Assembly: GCA_963709185.1 (NCBI GenBank)
Contig: CAVPVQ010000022.1
Span: 248,001-312,000 of the forward strand
Direction of reading: 5' to 3'
Length of the DNA: 64,000 bases
Source: Roseiarcus sp963709185
GTDB lineage: Bacteria; Pseudomonadota; Alphaproteobacteria; Rhizobiales; Beijerinckiaceae
In this document: one piece after another, positions 19,080 to 29,433 of the stretch
Position numbering within the stretch: the stretch's first letter is position 1
How the letters are laid out: each line of letters begins with the position of its first letter
Notes under the pieces: model-generated
Told to the model about the DNA's origin: nothing
The model's database searches: none
The model's input: only the letters and a program-made list of their open reading frames with translations
Made by a program: the position numbers and the translations under genes

Positions 19080-19606
19080 TGGGGCGGCCCGCGACGATGC
19101 GGCGGCGAGCCCACGCTGCGGCCACCGGCGACCGGCGGTTGGCCGACCCGCGCCGCGCGCCGCGCGGTCCGCGCGGCGGCCGAGATCGCGCGGGTTGCTG
19201 TTGCCGCCAAGGAGCGCTTCATCCTGCGACCCATAGAGCGGCGGGGCGAAAAGCGGAAGCCGCATGCGGAGCCGCCGTCGAAGTTTGACGGGCTCGGCGT
19301 CGGGAATTCGCGGTCGCGGCGACGAGGCGCCGGCGAACCGCGACAGGCGCTGCGGCGCCCGGAAACTTGCGCGCTGGCGGGCCGGCGCCCGCCTTGCGCC
19401 CTGCCGAGCCCCCTCTTATATACCGGCCAACCACGCGGGAATCATTCGAGGCGGGGCAACCGCGCGATTCGATCCTGCGAAGATTTTGTTAGCCCATCGG
19501 GGACCGGACGGAGAGGAATGCGGCCGAATGCGGCCAATTCCGGCGCCGTCCACAGCCGGGCCGCTTCGGGGCCTCGCGGTCTCGCGACATAGTGAGGGAT
19601 AGTGCA
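19080..19606. other. spacer between divergent ureD and dnaK
   Basis: A 527-base region without a gene I can support, although it is very GC-rich and open in several frames. It should contain the ureD promoter and the dnaK promoter and leader. The only recognisable signal is the heat-shock-type promoter at 19393-19421. The 185-base stretch from there to the dnaK start would form a long untranslated leader. Confidence 0.5.
19393..19421 (+). promoter_or_regulatory. predicted RpoH (sigma-32) heat-shock promoter of dnaK
   Basis: CTTG at 19393-19396, an 18-base spacer, then CTTATAT at 19415-19421. This fits the alphaproteobacterial heat-shock consensus CTTG-N17/18-CYTATNT. It lies upstream of dnaK on the same strand. 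Confidence 0.6.
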
Positions 19607-21523
<1,917 letters not shown>

Positions 21524-21719
21524 CCGGCCGGGGCGAAGGCTCCGACCGCGGGCGGCGCGGCTTGAAGGGGAGTTCGCGGCGCCGCGATGAGGGAAGCGGA
21601 GGCGTCGGGCGGCGGAGCCGCTTCCGGCCTTTCGTCGGGCCGGTTGTGGCCAGCCGATCGATGGGGGTGAACGGTGGTTGCGCAATCCGGGAGCAACGCT
21701 GGATTGATCGAACGACTCA

Positions 21720-22871
21720 ATGACCAAGCGGGCTGAAGCTGACGTGGCGAAACGCGACTTCTACGAGACTTTGGGCGTCGCCAAGACCGCCTCAGAGGCG
21801 GAGCTCAAGGCCGCCTTCCGAAAGGCGGCGATGCTTTGCCACCCCGACCGCCATCCCGGCGATCACCACGCCGAGGCCCGTTTCAAGGAGTTGAACGAAG
21901 CCTATCAGGCGCTGTCCGACGCCAACAAGCGCGCCGCCTACGATCGCTACGGCCACGCGGCGTTCGAACAGAACGGCGCCGGCATGGGCGACGGCTTCGC
22001 CTCGTCGATGGCCGACATATTCGACGATCTGTTCGGCGACATGATGGGGCGGCGCGGCGGCCGCGGCTCCTCGGGCAAGGAGCGCGGCGCGGATCTGCGC
22101 TACAACCTCGAGATCGCGCTCGAGGAGGCCTACCACGGCAAGAATGCGACGATCAAACTGCCGACCTCGGTGACCTGCGAGACTTGCGCGGGGTCGGGCG
22201 CCAAGGCGGGGTCGAAGCCGCAGACCTGCAAGACCTGCGCGGGCCATGGCCGCATCCGCGCGCAGCAGGGTTTTTTTGCGATCGAACGCACATGCCCGAC
22301 CTGCCAGGGGCGCGGCCAGACGATCGACAATCCCTGCGAGCGCTGCGCCGGTTCGGGCCGGGTCACCCGCGAGCGCACGCTGTCGGTCAACGTGCCGGCC
22401 GGGGTCGAGGACGGCACGCGCATCCGTCTGACGGGCGAGGGCGAGGCGGGCCAGCGCGGCGGGTCGGCGGGCGATCTCTACATCTTCCTGGCGATCAAGC
22501 CGCATCCGTTCTTCCAGCGCGACGGCGCCGATCTCTACTGCCGCATTCCGATCTCGATGGTCCAGGCGGCGCTCGGCGGCGAATTTTCGGTGCGCTCGCT
22601 GGATGGCGGCGACGCCAAGGTGCGCGTGCCGGAAGGCGCCCAGTCGGGGCGCCAGTTGCGTCTTCGCGGCAAGGGCATGCCGGCGCTGCGCTCGCGCGAC
22701 TTCGGCGACCTCTACATCCAGATCAATGTGGAGACGCCGCAGAATCTGACCCGCCGACAGCGCGAACTGCTCGCCGAATTCGACGCCGAGTCTTCGCACA
22801 AGACCCATCCGGAAAGCGCCGGCTTTTTTTCCCGAATGAAGGAATTCTTCGAGGGGCTCGGCGGCCAATGA
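21720..22871 (+). CDS. dnaJ: chaperone DnaJ
   Basis: A 383-residue type I Hsp40. The J domain (residues 10-75) contains the HPD motif in LCHPDRHPGD that stimulates DnaK ATPase. It is followed by a Gly/Phe region (FDDLFGDMMGRRGG). Four CxxCxGxG zinc motifs follow (CETCAGSG, CKTCAGHG, CPTCQGRG, CERCAGSG), then the C-terminal substrate-binding domains. It lies 196 bases after dnaK. The ATG at 21720 gives a 10-residue extension before the usual KRDFYETLGV; an internal GTG or TTG could also serve. Confidence 0.96.
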   Translation: MTKRAEADVAKRDFYETLGVAKTASEAELKAAFRKAAMLCHPDRHPGDHHAEARFKELNEAYQALSDANKRAAYDRYGHAAFEQNGAGMGDGFASSMADIFDDLFGDMMGRRGGRGSSGKERGADLRYNLEIALEEAYHGKNATIKLPTSVTCETCAGSGAKAGSKPQTCKTCAGHGRIRAQQGFFAIERTCPTCQGRGQTIDNPCERCAGSGRVTRERTLSVNVPAGVEDGTRIRLTGEGEAGQRGGSAGDLYIFLAIKPHPFFQRDGADLYCRIPISMVQAALGGEFSVRSLDGGDAKVRVPEGAQSGRQLRLRGKGMPALRSRDFGDLYIQINVETPQNLTRRQRELLAEFDAESSHKTHPESAGFFSRMKEFFEGLGGQ

Positions 22872-22899
22872 CCACGACGCCCGCCGCCGCGTCCGATCG

Positions 22900-23751
22900 A
22901 TGCGAAGGAGCAAGGACGCCTGCGGGCGGGAGCGTCTGTTGGCCCCGGCGTTGAAAAAGCGGATCGACATCGCGAAGCTGCGCGGGCGCCTGCGCCCGTC
23001 GGGTGCGTTGGCCGATGAGCTTCGCTTCCTGAAAACCCTGATCGAGAGTCCGAAGCTGACGGGCGCCGTGTCGCCTTCAGGCCGTTTCCTGGCGCGGGCG
23101 ATGGCGAAAGCGGTCGGCCCGATCGGCGACGGCCTGGTGGTCGAACTGGGCCCCGGCACCGGGCCGGTGACGCGAGCGCTGATCGGACACGGCGTCGACC
23201 CCGAGCGGCTGGTGCTGGTCGAATACGAGGCGGAGTTCTGTCGCCTGCTGCGCCAACGCTTTCCCGGCGTACGGGTGGTGCAGGGAGACGCCTTTGCGTT
23301 GCGGCGCACGCTCGCCGAACTCGCGGACCGCCCGATACGCGCCGTCGTCTCGAGCCTGCCGCTTCTCAATCAGCCACCGGCCCGCCGCACGGCGCTGGTC
23401 GAGGACGCATTCGCGCTGATGGCCCCGGGCGGCGTTTTCGTCCAATTCAGCTATGGCGTGGCTTCGCCAATTCGCCGTCCCGCCGGCGCCGGCCGTTTCT
23501 CGGCGCATGGGAGCGCGCCGATATGGGCCAATCTGCCGCCGGCGCGAGTGTGGACCTATCGCGCCGAAACCAGTTCCGCCGCGCCGGAGCCGCTCCTGGC
23601 GAGGCTGTGCGAACGGGCCGATCGCCTCGGCGAGGAATGGGCGAGAAAAGCCGGAGCAGCCGGCGATATGCTGGGCTCGCAAAGAACCAAACTCGGCGCG
23701 AGCGTGCGCGCCCGCGCCAGCGAGATGCTGGACAAGGCGCGCCGCCGTTAG
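22900..23751 (+). CDS. PmtA-like phospholipid N-methyltransferase
   Basis: A 283-residue SAM-dependent methyltransferase. Residues 35-65 (ELRFLKTLIESPKLTGAVSP) and the motif I VVELGPGTGPVTRAL match the bacterial phosphatidylethanolamine N-methyltransferase PmtA group, which makes phosphatidylcholine at the inner membrane. SLPLLNQPPARRTALV corresponds to the family's substrate-side motif, and FVQFSYGVASPI follows. The start is the ATG at 22900. A long basic C-terminal tail may help membrane association. The related rRNA adenine dimethylases share motif I but lack the N-terminal signature seen here. Confidence 0.78.
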   Translation: MRRSKDACGRERLLAPALKKRIDIAKLRGRLRPSGALADELRFLKTLIESPKLTGAVSPSGRFLARAMAKAVGPIGDGLVVELGPGTGPVTRALIGHGVDPERLVLVEYEAEFCRLLRQRFPGVRVVQGDAFALRRTLAELADRPIRAVVSSLPLLNQPPARRTALVEDAFALMAPGGVFVQFSYGVASPIRRPAGAGRFSAHGSAPIWANLPPARVWTYRAETSSAAPEPLLARLCERADRLGEEWARKAGAAGDMLGSQRTKLGASVRARASEMLDKARRR

Positions 23752-23809
23752 TCAGGTTGCGCAAAATCGATTTTCGCGCCATGGCGGCGCGCCGCAGGCC
23801 GGAGAGTTC

Positions 23810-24514
23810 ATGCGCAACACCATTCCGCCGCGTGACAGGTTGATCGTCGCGCTCGATCTGCCGGAGGTCGCGCAGGCCGAACGGCTGGTTGCACAAATCG
23901 GCGAGAGCGTCAGCTTCTACAAGGTCGGGATGGAGCTCGCCTATGGCGGCGGGTTTGCGCTGGTCGAGCGGCTCGTCGCATCAGGCAAGCAGGTTTTTCT
24001 CGATCTCAAACTTCACGATATCCCCAACACTGTCGAACGTGCGGTCGCGCAGATCGCGCGCCTTGGCGCGACGTTTCTCACCGTCCACGCCTATCCCCAG
24101 ACGATGCGCGCGGCGGTCGCCGGCCGCGACGGCTCGGCTCTGAAACTGCTGGGCGTTTCCGTGCTGACCTCAAGCGACGACGCTGACTTGCGCGAGGCCG
24201 GCTACGCCTTCGGGGTTGAGGCGCTGGTCGCCCGGCGCGCCGCGCAGGCCGCGGCCGAGGGGATCGACGGACTGATCGCCAGCGCCGCCGAAGCGGCGCT
24301 GTTGCGCGCGCGCCTCAGCGATCGCCTGATTCTCGTCACCCCCGGCATTCGCCCCTCCGGCGCCGCCTCGGGCGACCAAAAGCGCGTCGCCACGCCGGCT
24401 CAGGCGATCAAGGACGGGGCGGACTACCTCGTCGTCGGGCGGCCGGTGACGCAAGCGCCCGATCCGCGCGCCGCGGCGGAAGCGATCGTCGCTGAAATCG
24501 CCGCGACTTGCTGA
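23810..24514 (+). CDS. pyrF: orotidine 5'-phosphate decarboxylase
   Basis: A 234-residue enzyme making UMP from OMP, the last step of pyrimidine synthesis. The ATG at 23810 follows GGAGAG. Catalytic residues are in FLDLKLHDIPNTVERA (the Lys-Asp pair), with substrate-binding motifs LIVALDLPE near the start, ILVTPGIRPSG and the phosphate-binding DYLVVGRPVTQA near the end. Normal length and intact. A longer in-frame reading back to 23453 overlaps the PmtA-like gene and is rejected. Confidence 0.95.
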   Translation: MRNTIPPRDRLIVALDLPEVAQAERLVAQIGESVSFYKVGMELAYGGGFALVERLVASGKQVFLDLKLHDIPNTVERAVAQIARLGATFLTVHAYPQTMRAAVAGRDGSALKLLGVSVLTSSDDADLREAGYAFGVEALVARRAAQAAAEGIDGLIASAAEAALLRARLSDRLILVTPGIRPSGAASGDQKRVATPAQAIKDGADYLVVGRPVTQAPDPRAAAEAIVAEIAATC

Positions 24515-24567
24515 CATGCCCGCCGCAATCCGCATCCGTCTCTGAACTGGCCGCGCAGGAGCCGCCC

Positions 24568-24855
24568 ATGCCCAAAGGCTATTCGATCGTCCGGATCGAC
24601 ATCACCGATCCCGAGGCCTATGCGCGATACGCCAAGGTCGCGACGGAGGCGATCCGCAAGCATGGCGGGCGGGTGCTGGCGCGGGGCGGGCGTTTTGAAG
24701 CGGTCGAAGGCGAGGCGCGGGCGCGCAACGTCGTCATCGAATTCGACAGCTTTGAAGCCGCGCGCGCATTCTATTTCTCATCCGAATACCAGCAGGCCAA
24801 GGCGTTGCGCGAGGGCGCGGCGACCGTTGAATATGTCCTTGTCGAAGGAGCGTGA
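24568..24855 (+). CDS. DUF1330 family protein, first of a tandem pair
   Basis: A 95-residue protein with the DUF1330 ferredoxin-like dimeric fold: GYSIVRIDITDPEAYARYA, RVLARGGRFEAVEG and NVVIEFDSFEAARAFYFSSE. No catalytic residue is assigned for the family. Its stop overlaps the start of the second DUF1330 gene (GTGA), so both are co-translated. It follows pyrF by 53 bases. The start at 24568 is chosen because the family N-terminus begins there; the upstream in-frame extension adds only low-complexity residues. Confidence 0.85.
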   Translation: MPKGYSIVRIDITDPEAYARYAKVATEAIRKHGGRVLARGGRFEAVEGEARARNVVIEFDSFEAARAFYFSSEYQQAKALREGAATVEYVLVEGA

Positions 24856-25163
24856 CATTGCCCAAAGGCTATTGGATCGCCCATGTCGACGTCACCGACC
24901 CCGAAGGCTACAAGGCCTATGTGGCGGCCAACGGCGTCGCCTTCGCAAAATTCGGGGCGCGCTTTCTGGTGCGTGGCGGGCGCGGCGAGGTGAAAGCGGG
25001 CTCCGCGCGCCAGCGCCATGTGGTGATCGAGTTCAAGGACTACGCGACCGCGCTCGCGTGCCTCGATTCGCCGGAGTATCGTCACGCGGCGGCGTTGCGG
25101 GACGCGGCGAGCCTCGTCGACCTCGTGGTCATTGAAGGCTATGACGGACCGCAGCCCGGCTGA
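24852..25163 (+). CDS. DUF1330 family protein, second of a tandem pair
   Basis: A 103-residue DUF1330 protein, clearly paralogous to the gene before it: GYWIAHVDVTDPEGYKAYV, FLVRGGRGEVKAG and HVVIEFKDYATALACLDSPE. The GTG at 24852 overlaps the previous stop; a TTG at 24858 is a second candidate. The two products probably pair as homo- or heterodimers. The reaction, if any, is unknown. It lies 47 bases before dapB. Confidence 0.85.
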   Translation: MTLPKGYWIAHVDVTDPEGYKAYVAANGVAFAKFGARFLVRGGRGEVKAGSARQRHVVIEFKDYATALACLDSPEYRHAAALRDAASLVDLVVIEGYDGPQPG

Positions 25164-25210
25164 AACGGGGTCCGTTGGACGGCGGAGCCGACGCGCGCGA
25201 AGGGGATGAC

Positions 25211-26026
25211 ATGGCCGACATGCGGCTCGTTGTGACTGGCGCCGCCGGACGGATGGGGCGGATGCTGGTCCGCACCATCCACGAGACCCCGGGCGCTGTC
25301 CTCGCGGGCGCGCTGGAGCGTCCGGACTCGCTCGCCCTCGGAGAAGACGCTGGCTTGCTCGCCGGCGCCGGGAAGAGCGGCGTCGCGATTTCCGCCGAGC
25401 CGCTCGCCGCCGTTCTGGAGGCCGATGGCATCCTGGATTTTTCGACCCCGGCCGCCACGCTGGAATTCGCCGCGCTCGCCGCGCAGGCGCGCATCGTCCA
25501 TGTCATCGGCACGACCGGCCTGTCGGCCGACGACCTCCGGCGCATCGCCGCGGCGGCCCGGCATGCGACCATCGTGCGCTCCGGCAACATGAGCCTCGGC
25601 GTCAATCTGCTCGCCGCTCTCACGCGCCGCGCCGCCAGGGCGTTGGGCGAGGATTTCGATATCGAGATCGTGGAAATGCACCACCGCATGAAGGTCGACG
25701 CGCCGTCGGGCACCGCTCTGTTGCTCGGCGAGGCAGCCTCCGAAGGGCGTGGCATTGGCCTCGAACAGCGAACCGCGCCGCTCCGCCACGGTTATACCGG
25801 CGCGCGCCGGACCGGCGATATCGGCTTTGCCTCGCTGCGCGGCGGAACCGTCGCCGGCGATCACAGCGTGATTTTCGCCGGCGAGGGCGAGCGCATCGAG
25901 CTTTCCCACCACGCCGAAGACCGCAGCGTTTTCGCACGCGGCGCGGTGAGGGCCGCGCTTTGGGCGCATGGGCGCAAGGCCGGGCTCTATTCGATGGCTG
26001 ACGTGCTGGGGCTGGGTGAGGCGTGA
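25211..26026 (+). CDS. dapB: 4-hydroxy-tetrahydrodipicolinate reductase
   Basis: A 271-residue enzyme of the lysine/diaminopimelate pathway. The ATG at 25211 after AGGGG gives the nucleotide-binding start MRLVVTGAAGRMGRMLVRTI. The catalytic signature EMHHRMKVDAPSGTAL is intact with its His and Lys, and IGFASLRGGTVAGDHSVIF follows. Normal length. Its end is convergent with the Bax-inhibitor-like gene. Confidence 0.96.
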   Translation: MADMRLVVTGAAGRMGRMLVRTIHETPGAVLAGALERPDSLALGEDAGLLAGAGKSGVAISAEPLAAVLEADGILDFSTPAATLEFAALAAQARIVHVIGTTGLSADDLRRIAAAARHATIVRSGNMSLGVNLLAALTRRAARALGEDFDIEIVEMHHRMKVDAPSGTALLLGEAASEGRGIGLEQRTAPLRHGYTGARRTGDIGFASLRGGTVAGDHSVIFAGEGERIELSHHAEDRSVFARGAVRAALWAHGRKAGLYSMADVLGLGEA

Positions 26027-26040
26027 GCGAATCGGGGCGC

Positions 26041-26072
26041 AAAAAACCCCGGCTCGGTTGCCCGCGCCGGGG
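26041..26072 (-). terminator. Rho-independent terminator of the Bax inhibitor-like gene
   Basis: On the minus strand a 7-base stem CCCCGGC/GCCGGGG (26047-26053 with 26066-26072) is followed by six T (plus-strand AAAAAA at 26041-26046). It lies 26 bases past the stop of the gene at 26099 and may also act on dapB read-through from the other side. Confidence 0.8.
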
Positions 26073-26098
26073 TCAATGTTGTCGCAGACGCGATCGCC

Positions 26099-26866
26099 TT
26101 ACCGCCGGTCGCCGGTCAACTGCATCAGCGCCGTGAAGATATTGATGAAGTCAAGGTAGAGCCGAAGCGCGCCGTAGACCGACTTCTTCTGCGCCATTTC
26201 ATAGCCGTCGCCGGCGAAATACTGCGCCTTGATCGACTGCGTGTCCCAGGCGGTCAGGCCGGCGAACACGCCGATGCACAGGATCGACAGCGCCCACTGC
26301 AAACCGGTGCTCTGCAGGAACAGGTTCACCACGCCGGCGATAATCAGGCCCCAGAGGCCCATCACCATGAACGAGCCCATCGCCGACAGATCGCGTTTGG
26401 TCGAATAGCCGTAGAGGCTCAAGCCGCCGAAGGCCGCCGCGGTCTCGAAGAACACGCGGCCTATCGAGGCGCCGGTGTAAACCAGCGCCAGGGACGACAG
26501 CGACAGACCGATCAGCGCGGCGAACACGAAGAACGCGTTGCGCGCCGTCGCCGCCGAGATCGCGTTGATGCGGGCTGAAATGAAGAAGACCACCGCGAGC
26601 GGCGCCAGAATGATCACCCAGCGCAACGCCGAACCGTAGATCGCGTGACCGAGATCGGTCAGGCCGATGATCCGTCCAGCCTCGTTTTCGACGACGCCGA
26701 GCTTGAAGGCGCCGATCGCCACGAGGCCGGTGATGCCGAGCCCCAGGGTCATGTAATTGTATACGCCGATCATATAGGCGCGCAGGCCCTGATCGATCGC
26801 GCCCACGCCGGACCGGGCAACGCCGGCGCCGTAACGAGCGTTTGCTGTGCGGTCATAGTCGGACAT
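26099..26866 (-). CDS. Bax inhibitor-1/YccA-YbhL family membrane protein
   Basis: A 255-residue inner-membrane protein with seven hydrophobic segments, of the BI-1 family (calcium-leak or stress-related channels). Family features are AYMIGVYNYMTLGLGITGLV near the N-terminus, GYSTKRDLSAMGSFMVMGLW in the middle and the C-terminal LRLYLDFINIFTALMQLTG. The AWDTQ acidic pair region (FAGLTAWDTQSIK) is present. The start MSDYDRTAN at 26866 is preferred to an in-frame ATG four codons upstream. It has its own terminator. No partner gene is adjacent. Confidence 0.92.
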   Translation of the reverse strand: MSDYDRTANARYGAGVARSGVGAIDQGLRAYMIGVYNYMTLGLGITGLVAIGAFKLGVVENEAGRIIGLTDLGHAIYGSALRWVIILAPLAVVFFISARINAISAATARNAFFVFAALIGLSLSSLALVYTGASIGRVFFETAAAFGGLSLYGYSTKRDLSAMGSFMVMGLWGLIIAGVVNLFLQSTGLQWALSILCIGVFAGLTAWDTQSIKAQYFAGDGYEMAQKKSVYGALRLYLDFINIFTALMQLTGDRR

Positions 26867-27099
26867 CGAAATCCTCATCGGGTTGGTCGCGCGCCAAAGC
26901 GGCCCGCTCGGGCCGGCCGGCTACGCTCGCGTGCAATATGGTCCCGCACGCCGCCGCGCGCAAGGGATTCCCGCGCGCGATCGGCGGCCGGGCCGTTACA
27001 AATCGTTAACCCGAAACGGTCCGATCGACGAGGCCCAACTCCCGGAGCGCCGGGCGCCGGGTTCGCGGCGGGCGCGTCGCCAAGGTTGCCGGTGAACGA

Positions 27100-28485
27100 T
27101 TATTTCGGCTTCCATTCGGCCGCAAGGCGCTGCGCCTCGGCGATTTCAGCGGATGTCATTTTGGCGGCGACATGGTCGAGGTCGCTCGAATGGTGGTACT
27201 TGCTTGAAGCGGGGAACCGCGACGCCCCCAGACTGAGCCACATATAGGCCTGAACGTGGTCCTCCGGCACGCCCTTCGCGAAGACCCATTGGTTGGCGTA
27301 GGCGTATATAACCCCGATCGCCAACTGAGCGGTGGCGTCGCCCTGCTCCGCGGCGAGGCGGAGCCATTTCACGGCCTCAACATAGTCCTGCGGCGGCAGT
27401 TTGTAGATACTGCCCAGATTGACCTGCGCTATGGAATTGCCCTGCTCGGCCGCTTTGCGGAGCCATTTTATCGCCTCTTCCCGGCCTCCTGCGCCGCCAA
27501 GCCCGAAAGCGTACATGAAACCCAGATTCGCTTGCCCCCTGGCGTCCCCCTGATCGGCGGCGAGGCGGAACCATTTCATCGCCTCGTCGTAGTCCTGCTC
27601 CACGCCTTGCCGGGCGGCGTAAACGAGGCCGAGGTTGACCTGCGCCTCCGCGTTGCCCTGGTCGGCGGCGAGCCGAAACCATTTTACGGCCTGATCGCCG
27701 TCCGGCTCCACGCCCCGCCCGATCGCATAGCGAAGGCCGAGGTCGATCCGGGCGCGCGCGTCCCCGTTGTCCGCCGCCTCGCGGCGCGCTTTCATCGTCC
27801 CGGCGTCCTCAGGCCCCTCGCCCTCGCCCTCGCCGTCGGCGGCGATCACCGCGAGATTGAGCTGCGCCTGGGCGTCGACCCGATCCGCGGCCCAACGAAG
27901 CCATTTCATCGCTTCGGCATTGTCGCGCGGCACGCCTTGCCCTCTCGCGTACATGAGGCCGAGACTTGACAGCGCAAAAGCGTCGCCTTGATCCGCGGCC
28001 TTGCGATACCATTCGAGGGCCTCGGCGTCGTCTCGCGGAACGCCCAGCCCGTTGGCGTACATGAAGCCAAGATGGTCCTTGGCCCGCGCGAATCCATTGA
28101 GCGCGGCCCTGTTGTCCGCGGCCAGACGGTACCATCGGACAGCTTCGGCATCGTCCCGCGGGACGCCGCGCGCCCTGGCATACATTACGCCGAGATCGTC
28201 CTGCGCCTGGGGATCGCCCTGATCCGCAGCCTTGCGGAACCACTCCACCGCCGCCGCGTCGTCCCGCGGCACGCCTTGTCCCTTGGCGTACATGACGCCG
28301 AGAGCCGTCTGCGCGAACGAAAGCCGGTTATCCGCGAGCCGCCGCCAGAGCTGCAAAGCCGTTGCATAATCCTTGCGCTGGTAGGCCTGATTCGCGGCGT
28401 TATAGTCGGGAGAGCCGGAGGCGATCGCCGTCCCGATCGACGCCGCCACCGCCGCCGCCAAAGTCGAGGTCCCGGCAAGTCGCAT
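27100..28485 (-). CDS. exported Sel1-repeat protein
   Basis: A 461-residue protein with an N-terminal signal peptide (hydrophobic core TLAAAVAASIGTAIA) and ten Sel1-like (TPR-related) repeats of about 36 residues from residue 50 to 430. The repeats follow the consensus LGVMYARGQGVPRDDAEA and WYRKAADQGD. Repeats of this type form solenoids for protein-protein contact in the periplasm or envelope. The fifth repeat contains a Gly/Glu run (GEGEGEG) that interrupts the pattern. No partner is indicated by neighbours, which are transcribed separately. Confidence 0.92.
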   Translation of the reverse strand: MRLAGTSTLAAAVAASIGTAIASGSPDYNAANQAYQRKDYATALQLWRRLADNRLSFAQTALGVMYAKGQGVPRDDAAAVEWFRKAADQGDPQAQDDLGVMYARARGVPRDDAEAVRWYRLAADNRAALNGFARAKDHLGFMYANGLGVPRDDAEALEWYRKAADQGDAFALSSLGLMYARGQGVPRDNAEAMKWLRWAADRVDAQAQLNLAVIAADGEGEGEGPEDAGTMKARREAADNGDARARIDLGLRYAIGRGVEPDGDQAVKWFRLAADQGNAEAQVNLGLVYAARQGVEQDYDEAMKWFRLAADQGDARGQANLGFMYAFGLGGAGGREEAIKWLRKAAEQGNSIAQVNLGSIYKLPPQDYVEAVKWLRLAAEQGDATAQLAIGVIYAYANQWVFAKGVPEDHVQAYMWLSLGASRFPASSKYHHSSDLDHVAAKMTSAEIAEAQRLAAEWKPK

Positions 28486-28825
28486 CCGAACCTCCCCCAG
28501 AGTGTTTCAGTGCTGGCGCATCCGCCCGTCCGGCTCGTCCAAACCTCTGGATAGCGACGGGTTCCACCCCAAATCTGCAACGGCTTTGTATTGCTGGCAA
28601 GCCGCGCGGGATGGCGAGGGCATTGCGCCGCACCGCGGAGGCGCGGCGCGTGCGCCGTGCGCCACGATGGACTCGTGCGCCCGAATCCTGGTCGATGATC
28701 CCGAGTGTTCCCCGCTGGCCCGGGCGCAGCGGGCGCCCGCTTCCGCGGCGCGCCTCGCCTCACCCTTCCTCCCGTCGTTCTCCTCCTGTACATTGACGCC
28801 CTGGGGCACGGCGGGGAGGTCTTGC
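28486..28825. other. divergent spacer between the Sel1-repeat gene and a membrane protein gene
   Basis: A 340-base region that should hold two divergent promoters. No credible gene, repeat or RNA was found. An in-frame extension of the downstream membrane gene back to 28502 has no supporting start and no protein-like composition. Confidence 0.4.
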
Positions 28826-29410
28826 ATGAGCGTCGCGGTGAAGGCGTCGGCCGAAACGTTCGGCGCGCCGATCAATCTTTTCAACTTCGCGTGGGGCGGG
28901 CTGGCGCTGGCGGCGATGGCGGCGGCGATCGTCATCGGCGATCTCTGGCTGCTCAATTTCGTCCACGTGATCGCCGGCGCGCTGTGGACCGGCATCGACC
29001 TGTTCATGGGCTTCGTGGTCGGGCCGATCCTGCGCGCCGCGCCGTTCGAGGCGCGCCGCGCGGTCATCACCAGGCTGACCCCCAAGACCCTGTTCATCAT
29101 GCCGACGCTGTCGATCGCCACCGGAACCAGCGGCTGGTTCCTCGCCCGCCAGCTCGGCCTTCTCGATCTCGGCTATCCCCAGTTCGGCTGGGTCGCGGCG
29201 GCGCTGGTCATCGTCGCCATCCTGACAGTGCAGGGGCTCGGCTATCTCCTGCCGACCAACCTGCGGGTCTATTGGGAGCTGCGCAAACCCAACCCCGACG
29301 GCGCCAAGGTCGGCGCGATGATGAGCCGCTATTTCTATGTCGTCGCGTTCCAGGGCGCGATGCAGGTGGCGATCATCGTGGTGATGGCGCGCTTCGCGAC
29401 CGGGCTTTAG
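28826..29410 (+). CDS. integral membrane protein, about five transmembrane segments (CopD/DUF2269-like)
   Basis: A 194-residue membrane protein starting at the ATG at 28826, after GGGGAGG. Hydrophobic segments cover residues 20-38, 40-62, 88-105, 122-145 and 170-190. The region LNFVHVIAGALWTGIDLFMG, with a membrane His followed by a Trp-containing segment, resembles CopD-like or DUF2269-like membrane proteins that may bind heme or copper. The exact family is uncertain. It stands alone and is convergent with the glycan-like cluster. Confidence 0.65.
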   Translation: MSVAVKASAETFGAPINLFNFAWGGLALAAMAAAIVIGDLWLLNFVHVIAGALWTGIDLFMGFVVGPILRAAPFEARRAVITRLTPKTLFIMPTLSIATGTSGWFLARQLGLLDLGYPQFGWVAAALVIVAILTVQGLGYLLPTNLRVYWELRKPNPDGAKVGAMMSRYFYVVAFQGAMQVAIIVVMARFATGL

Positions 29411-29433
29411 CGGGAGCGGCGGCATAGCGGCGG

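Noticed and set aside
19219..19434. Short minus-strand frame between ureD and dnaK
   Set aside because: Ala/Arg/Gly-rich with no ribosome site; consistent with chance in very GC-rich spacer.
28502..28825. In-frame N-terminal extension of the membrane protein gene at 28826
   Set aside because: No start supported by a ribosome site; the GGGGAGG before 28826 and the natural N-terminus favour the short form.
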